NCBI GenBank assembly: GCA_944372745.1
Contig: CALWAB010000127.1
Span: 1 to 16,670 of the forward strand
Length of the DNA stretch: 16,670 nt
From: an uncultured Clostridia bacterium
GTDB taxonomy: Bacteria > Bacillota > Clostridia > Christensenellales > UBA1242
Direction of reading: 5' to 3'
Shown: piece after piece, positions 13,384-16,670 of the stretch
How the letters are laid out: each line of letters begins with the position of its first letter
How positions within the stretch are numbered: position 1 is the first letter of the stretch
The notes under the pieces: model-generated
The model's input: only the letters and a program-made list of their open reading frames with translations
Database searches by the model: none
What the model was told of the DNA's origin: nothing
Made by a program: the position numbers and the translations under genes

Positions 13384-13722
13384 CTATTTTGTCGTCCGTT
13401 TACGGTCGACTTTTTTTAAATAAGTGCCACAGAGCGGAGTTTCCCCATCTCCGTCTAACACAATTATTCCATTGGCTAGACATTTGCCTTCTTTATTAAA
13501 AATACAATGAGTATAACACTCAATGTTGGCATCTTTGATATGACGAAAGTTTTCATATTCTGGTGTCTTTTGAAACATCGTCTTAGATAAATCTTCCACT
13601 GGTCTATCTTTATCTTCCACAAAACTATCGCAAATAGAACACTTGTCAATATTTATTGTTTTTGCAGTGCAAACGCACTTTTTATTATGCACACAGTTTA
13701 ATTTCCTACAATTTATATCCAT
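13384..13722 (-). CDS. Tandem DUF1540-like Cys-rich protein
   Basis: A 112-residue protein with two copies of the DUF1540 pattern, C-x(3-4)-C-x(2-3)-N-x(2-3)-C-x-A-x(2)-I. They are CRKLNCVHNKKCVCTAKTI near the N-terminus and CYTHCIFNKEGKCLANGI near residue 70, each ending in a further Cys (CDSF and CGTY). DUF1540 is a small, probably metal-binding domain common in Clostridia and Bacillus; its role is not known to me. Between the copies lies a charged spacer (EDKDRPVEDLSK). I chose the ATG at 13722; a TTG at 13740 would add six residues. Neither has a clear ribosome binding site, unlike the other genes here, so the start is uncertain. It lies 81 bases behind the small membrane protein gene on the same strand, and I see no convincing own promoter, so cotranscription is likely. 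Confidence 0.75.
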   Translation of the reverse strand: MDINCRKLNCVHNKKCVCTAKTINIDKCSICDSFVEDKDRPVEDLSKTMFQKTPEYENFRHIKDANIECYTHCIFNKEGKCLANGIIVLDGDGETPLCGTYLKKVDRKRTTK

Positions 13723-13803
13723 AAGATTTAGTATTGACAAATATTAGTAGAATATTCAATTAGGTAGACGCTTAAGAAGATTCTTTTAGTCCTTTTAAAA
13801 ATA

Positions 13804-13989
13804 CTAATAATTAATGGACATAGACATACCAAGGATTAAAACAAAAAATATAATATTAACAACAAATGCAATAGCCCAACCTGTCATAAAAGCACTTTTT
13901 TCTTCTTTTTCATCACAACTCAATAACCCTAATAAACCTAAAATGCCGAAAAAGAACCCTAACAAAAACCCTAAACCTTTTTTAGACAT
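13804..13989 (-). CDS. Small two-helix membrane protein
   Basis: A 61-residue protein with two hydrophobic helices (about 5-24 and 34-55), separated by a short charged loop, SCDEKEEKS. The first helix is Gly/Leu/Phe-rich (GFLLGFFFGILGLLGLL). AAAGGAGG, 6 bases before the ATG, is one of the best ribosome binding sites in the window, which supports a real gene despite its size. The promoter carries the palindrome described below. It is divergent from an XRE regulator gene and probably leads an operon with the DUF1540-like gene. I cannot assign a function; small membrane proteins of this form can be toxins, accessory subunits or stress proteins. Confidence 0.75.
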   Translation of the reverse strand: MSKKGLGFLLGFFFGILGLLGLLSCDEKEEKSAFMTGWAIAFVVNIIFFVLILGMSMSINY

Positions 13990-14042
13990 TATTATCCTCC
14001 TTTGTTTGTATATAATATAGATTTACAGTCTATATTTTATAT

Positions 14043-14071
14043 ATATTATCATACATATTGACAATTGTCAA
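14043..14071 (-). promoter_or_regulatory. SigA-type promoter of the small membrane protein
   Basis: On the minus strand TTGACA, 17 bases, TAATAT, with TGA in front of the -10. The -35 forms one half of a palindrome, so a bound repressor would block it directly. Confidence 0.75.
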
Positions 14072-14072
14072 T
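14057..14072. promoter_or_regulatory. Palindromic operator between divergent genes
   Basis: ATTGACAATTGTCAAT is a perfect 16-base palindrome lying between the small membrane protein gene and the XRE regulator gene and covering the -35 of the former. The neighbouring XRE protein is the obvious candidate to bind it. The pairing of site and protein is inference from position. Confidence 0.6.
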
Positions 14073-14118
14073 CTTTTATAGGTTATAAAAAATACAATAT
14101 AATAAATTAAGGTGATAT

Positions 14119-14421
14119 ATGGATAAGAATGAAATCATATTAAGGATTAGTAAATTAAGACAAAAAAACAATTTATCTGCTAGAGCCTTAAGTCTAAAAA
14201 TAGGTAAACACGAAACTTATATTAATAGAATGGAACAAAATGGATTTGAACCATCTTTTAGTACATTAAAGGACATATTAGAAGTTTGCAATTGTACTTT
14301 TGAAGAATTTTTCGCAGATGATTTTGAGCATTACAGGGAAAATAAAAAACTATTGCAGATTTTTGAAAGGTTAAATCCAGCACAGCGAGAAGCTTTGTTA
14401 AATTTCTTAAATAAATTGTAA
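14119..14421 (+). CDS. XRE-family transcriptional regulator
   Basis: A 100-residue DNA-binding protein. The helix-turn-helix (about 8-63) reads ISKLRQKNNLSARALSLKIG, then KHETYINRMEQNG with the recognition helix at 32-40. It ends with SFSTLKDILEVCNCTFEEFF, the usual pattern of Clostridial Cro/CI-type regulators. A short C-terminal segment (LLQIFERLNPAQREALLNFL, 78-97) is amphipathic and may serve dimerisation. AAGGTGA lies just before the ATG. It is divergent from the small membrane protein gene, with a perfect palindrome between them, which suggests repression of that promoter and perhaps of itself. A HipA-like kinase gene follows 241 bases later on the same strand, but has its own promoter. 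Confidence 0.88.
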   Translation: MDKNEIILRISKLRQKNNLSARALSLKIGKHETYINRMEQNGFEPSFSTLKDILEVCNCTFEEFFADDFEHYRENKKLLQIFERLNPAQREALLNFLNKL

Positions 14422-14432
14422 ATAATTTGACA

Positions 14433-14502
14433 TAAACTATTATTAAATTTTCTAAATTTATAATGCCAAATAAATAATCATTATAATAATAAAATAGTTT
14501 AT
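14433..14502. repeat. Inverted repeat behind the XRE gene
   Basis: ATAAACTAT-TATTA near 14433 and TAATAATAAAATAGTTTAT near 14484 form imperfect inverted arms about 35 bases apart. It may end the XRE transcript, although no T run follows. Confidence 0.4.
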
Positions 14503-14613
14503 ATAATCATTTACAAACAAAATTTCACTATAATTAAAAATTAGTAAAATAACCTAACTTAATTAACTATTCGATTATTTTCATTGCTATACTTACAAAA
14601 AATATATAAATTC

Positions 14614-14642
14614 TTCTCTTTTTAACATAATTATGTTATAAT
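14614..14642 (+). promoter_or_regulatory. Extended -10 promoter of the kinase-Smr pair, with overlapping palindrome
   Basis: TATAAT at 14637 with TGT in front of it is a strong extended -10. The -35 at the right distance (TTCTCT) is poor. TAACATAATTATGTTA (14623-14638) is a perfect 16-base palindrome overlapping the -10, a possible operator. It differs in sequence from the palindrome at 14057. Confidence 0.65.
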
Positions 14643-14662
14643 ATTTTTTAGGAGAAAATAAA

Positions 14663-15823
14663 ATGAGTTTTGATTCACAAAGATTTAATGTTATTAAAAT
14701 TGATAAAAATTTTGAAGAAAGAAAAAATATTGCAGATTTCTTAAGCAAAATAAAAAATGTTTACTCAAAAAATGCATGTATTGGCATTCAATATGAATAT
14801 CGTGGCTCATTACCAAAGTTTTGGATGTACCCTGCTAAATCTGTACCTTATTTATGTAAAGTGGGGCGTGAAAAATATGCCATTGTCGGCGAACTTATAA
14901 TAAATAAAGTTTTAGATATGATAAGTATGCCACACGCTAAATACCAGCCTGCACTTTTAAAAATTGGACAAGACACATTCTTCGCTACCTTAAGCCCCGA
15001 CATCATTAATGGTAGAACAAAAACTAAAATTTTTGGCGACCAAGAAGAAATGAGTGCTAGAAGTTTAGCAAGTATGTACATCAATAAAGTACGCGACAAT
15101 TTCCACGGGCTACAAGCAAACTATGAACACACTGTAGACTTCTATTGCAATATGTTATCTACATTTGATGAGTTTTCAAGAAAAGATATCTTAAATATTA
15201 GAACTGAATTATTAAAAATTGCTTTAATACAAGCAATCACACTGATGACCGACACTCACGAAGAAAATATAAGTTTCCTTCGCGATAAGAATGGAAATCT
15301 TACTGTTTCCCCACTCTTTGACTATGGTTCAGCTCTACAATTAGATTGGAATTACACCACCACTTACAATCAATCACACTATATGGCAGGCACAGATAAT
15401 GAACAGAATTTAAAAAAAGGTGTCAATAAAATATTAGCCAATTATAAATGCTCACCTAAATTTGGTATACACACACCGCTTATTCAAGCAAGCACTGAGA
15501 TGAAAAAACAAAAACCAAGCAACCAAGCAAATAAGTTAGATATTCTAATGAAAGAATTGGCAGAAGAAATTGTAAAAAATAAAGACTTGCAAGAATTTTA
15601 TTATTCATCTATAAAAAATATTGATTTTGAAGCTATACAAGATTATTATTCTACACTCATTGACCCACAAACAAATATGCCTTTTATCCCAGATGAATTT
15701 ATCGAATTATGTAAATCAACTGTGCAAACCACGACTTATATGCTTGATAAAGAAATTGAAAAAATAAAATTTGCTGACAAGGAAAATTTGCTTAAAGAAA
15801 ATGAAATGGAATACACTAAATAA
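14663..15823 (+). CDS. HipA-like / CtkA-like protein kinase
   Basis: A 386-residue protein whose motifs fit the HipA/PI3K-like kinase fold. A likely ATP-binding Lys lies in YLCKVGR (Lys66). Glu77 follows in IVGELI, and KYQPALL comes next, as in the N-lobe of HipA-like enzymes. The catalytic loop is TDTHEENISF (Asp197, His199, Asn202: the DxHxxN pattern of HipA). The metal-binding segment is SPLFDYGSAL (Asp220, in the place of DFG). The C-terminal third is helical and charged. HipA phosphorylates a tRNA synthetase and causes growth arrest; other members act on different proteins. There is no HipB directly in front, but an XRE gene lies 241 bases upstream. AGGAG precedes the ATG by 8 bases. A stand-alone Smr protein follows at 12 bases. 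The fold is fairly sure; the target and toxin status are unknown. Confidence 0.75.
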   Translation: MSFDSQRFNVIKIDKNFEERKNIADFLSKIKNVYSKNACIGIQYEYRGSLPKFWMYPAKSVPYLCKVGREKYAIVGELIINKVLDMISMPHAKYQPALLKIGQDTFFATLSPDIINGRTKTKIFGDQEEMSARSLASMYINKVRDNFHGLQANYEHTVDFYCNMLSTFDEFSRKDILNIRTELLKIALIQAITLMTDTHEENISFLRDKNGNLTVSPLFDYGSALQLDWNYTTTYNQSHYMAGTDNEQNLKKGVNKILANYKCSPKFGIHTPLIQASTEMKKQKPSNQANKLDILMKELAEEIVKNKDLQEFYYSSIKNIDFEAIQDYYSTLIDPQTNMPFIPDEFIELCKSTVQTTTYMLDKEIEKIKFADKENLLKENEMEYTK

Positions 15824-15835
15824 GAAGGTATAATT

Positions 15836-16102
15836 ATGGCTAGACGCCCTACAAAGACTTATGAAGTTAATTTACACGGATTAAAAGAATACGAAGCGCG
15901 TGCCAAACTCAACGAAGTACTTGAACGCCTACCTAATGATGTCAAAATACTCAAAGTGGTTCATGGATATCACGGTGGTCAAGTTCTCAAAAATTTGGTT
16001 CGTCTTGAATATGTACATTATAGAATAGATTACATACAGCCATTGTATGGCAATGACGGTGAGACTTGGTATTATTTAAAACCTGATCCAGACAAAGATT
16101 AA
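15836..16102 (+). CDS. Stand-alone Smr-domain protein
   Basis: An 88-residue protein that is almost entirely a Smr domain, the small fold found at the C-terminus of MutS2. Seen are the VNLHGL motif (11-16), EAxxKL in the following helix, the second motif VVHGYHGGQVLKNLVR (41-56), and the closing GNDGETWYYL (72-81). Smr domains bind nucleic acid and several are endonucleases acting on DNA or on mRNA at stalled ribosomes. The catalytic-type LDxH is LxLHG-like here, with NLHG lacking the Asp. AAGGT lies 6 bases before the ATG, and the gene begins 12 bases behind the kinase stop codon, so it is cotranscribed with it. A hairpin terminator follows about 130 bases later. The family is confident; activity is not. 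Confidence 0.85.
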   Translation: MARRPTKTYEVNLHGLKEYEARAKLNEVLERLPNDVKILKVVHGYHGGQVLKNLVRLEYVHYRIDYIQPLYGNDGETWYYLKPDPDKD

Positions 16103-16230
16103 ACAAATGGGGAAGTCTTAAAATTAATGTTAGTGCACGCAAATTTTAGTAATTGTTTTTCAGACAAAGTTCAGTTGATTATAGTACAGCAGAGAATCAC
16201 TACTAAATTGAGATAAAAAATCTAAATTAT

Positions 16231-16262
16231 AAACTTTTAGCATCGTCTAAAAGTTTTTCTTT
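16231..16262 (+). terminator. Intrinsic terminator of the kinase-Smr unit
   Basis: AAACTTTTAG-CATCGT-CTAAAAGTTT is a perfect 10-base-pair stem, followed by a T-rich tract. The intervening 16103-16230 holds no gene that I can support. Confidence 0.8.
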
Positions 16263-16327
16263 TATTTTTAATTTAAAAAACAATATCAATAAAATGAATA
16301 AATCTCAATTAAGACAAAATCATAAGA

Positions 16328-16350
16328 ATACTATCATAAAATGATAGTAT
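16328..16350. repeat. Perfect inverted repeat
   Basis: ATACTATCAT-AAA-ATGATAGTAT, with 10-base arms, lies between two terminators. A T run follows nine bases later, so it may be a weak back-up terminator. Confidence 0.55.
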
Positions 16351-16537
16351 AACTTATATTTTTTTAAATAAACTGCATTTTTATATATCATACCCATTAA
16401 TTTAAAGAAAATTGACGAATTAGCAACCTTTTTAAATGTAGACTTTTCATTTTTAACCGCTTAGCTTACTTTATTTCACACTAAAACATACTTTTTTAAA
16501 CTCATTACCCCCTTTTTTTAATTTCACATCTATAATT

Positions 16538-16582
16538 AAAAAAGAATCAAACGCCTAACCCCTAGCGTATGATTCCTTTTTT
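16538..16582. terminator. Bidirectional terminator
   Basis: AAAAAAGAATCAAACGC and GCGTATGATTCCTTTTTT are inverted arms with one bulge and one mismatch around CTAACCCCTA. T runs on both strands allow termination in either direction. It probably serves a minus-strand gene lying beyond the right edge. Confidence 0.75.
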
Positions 16583-16670
16583 GTTTTTCTACTCGGCTTC
16601 CTAGTCTACTTTCGCTTATTTCGTTGCTACTCGTATCTTCTTCGCTTCGTTACTATTTCGTTATTAGTTC
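16583..16670 (-). other. Degenerate TAGnAACGAA repeat at the window edge
   Basis: Read on the minus strand the motif TA(A/G)nAACGAA recurs three times (TAATAACGAA, TAGTAACGAA, TAGCAACGAA), mixed with GCGAA units. One frame is open from the edge for 13 codons (16627-16668) before TAG. This could be the extreme 3' end of a gene whose body lies outside, with a low-complexity tail, but no protein can be recognised. Confidence 0.35.

Noticed and set aside
14119..15823. A classical hipBA operon
   Set aside because: The XRE gene and the kinase are 241 bases apart with a separate promoter between them, and the XRE protein faces a different operon with its own palindrome. A functional link remains possible but is not shown.

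Overview
The window looks like a chromosomal segment from a low-GC, Gram-positive, endospore-forming bacterium of the Clostridia type. This rests on strong AT-richness, AGGAGG-type ribosome binding sites, a gyrB-gyrA operon, a YabP-family sporulation gene, and a collagen-like protein of the exosporium (BclA) kind. Two promoters match the mother-cell sporulation sigma factor SigE. I cannot name the species from sequence alone. The seven vegetative promoters I could place all have a 17-base spacer and an extended -10 (TGnTATAAT-like) element.

Layout. (1) 1-460: on the minus strand, a small Cys-rich protein resembling the start of a YkgJ family member, interrupted by a 15-base G tract. (2) 460-5160: the minus-strand gyrB-gyrA operon with its promoter and terminator. 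GyrA has a degenerate GyrA box and a long acidic C-terminal tail. (3) 5399-5701: yabP, divergent from gyrB, with a SigE-like promoter. (4) 5702-6479: no gene, but a dense set of inverted repeats and hairpins, including a MITE-like unit. A truncated copy lies at 12077-12121. (5) 6480-7952: the collagen-like spore-surface candidate, minus strand, SigE-like promoter. (6) 8431-10922: a translationally overlapping pair on the minus strand, an editing-domain-less ProRS-like protein followed by a GT28/MGDG-synthase-like glycosyltransferase, with a possible attenuator in the leader. (7) 11136-11825: an unknown helical protein. It is divergent from a DnaQ-like (DEDDh) exonuclease at 12216-12911. (8) 13005-13134: a free-standing structured RNA with its own promoter and terminator and no gene behind it. 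(9) 13384-14421: a tandem DUF1540-like protein and a small membrane protein on the minus strand, divergent from an XRE regulator. A perfect 16-base palindrome covers the -35 of the membrane protein promoter. (10) 14663-16102: a HipA-like kinase followed 12 bases later by a stand-alone Smr-domain protein. (11) 16103-16670: terminators and a short degenerate repeat; no gene supported.

The best candidates for something undescribed are the orphan structured RNA, the palindromic repeat complex after yabP, the HipA-like kinase plus Smr pair with its neighbouring XRE module, and the G-tract gene in which either frame shift gives an almost immediate stop. All functional statements are inferred from reading motifs; no database search was possible.
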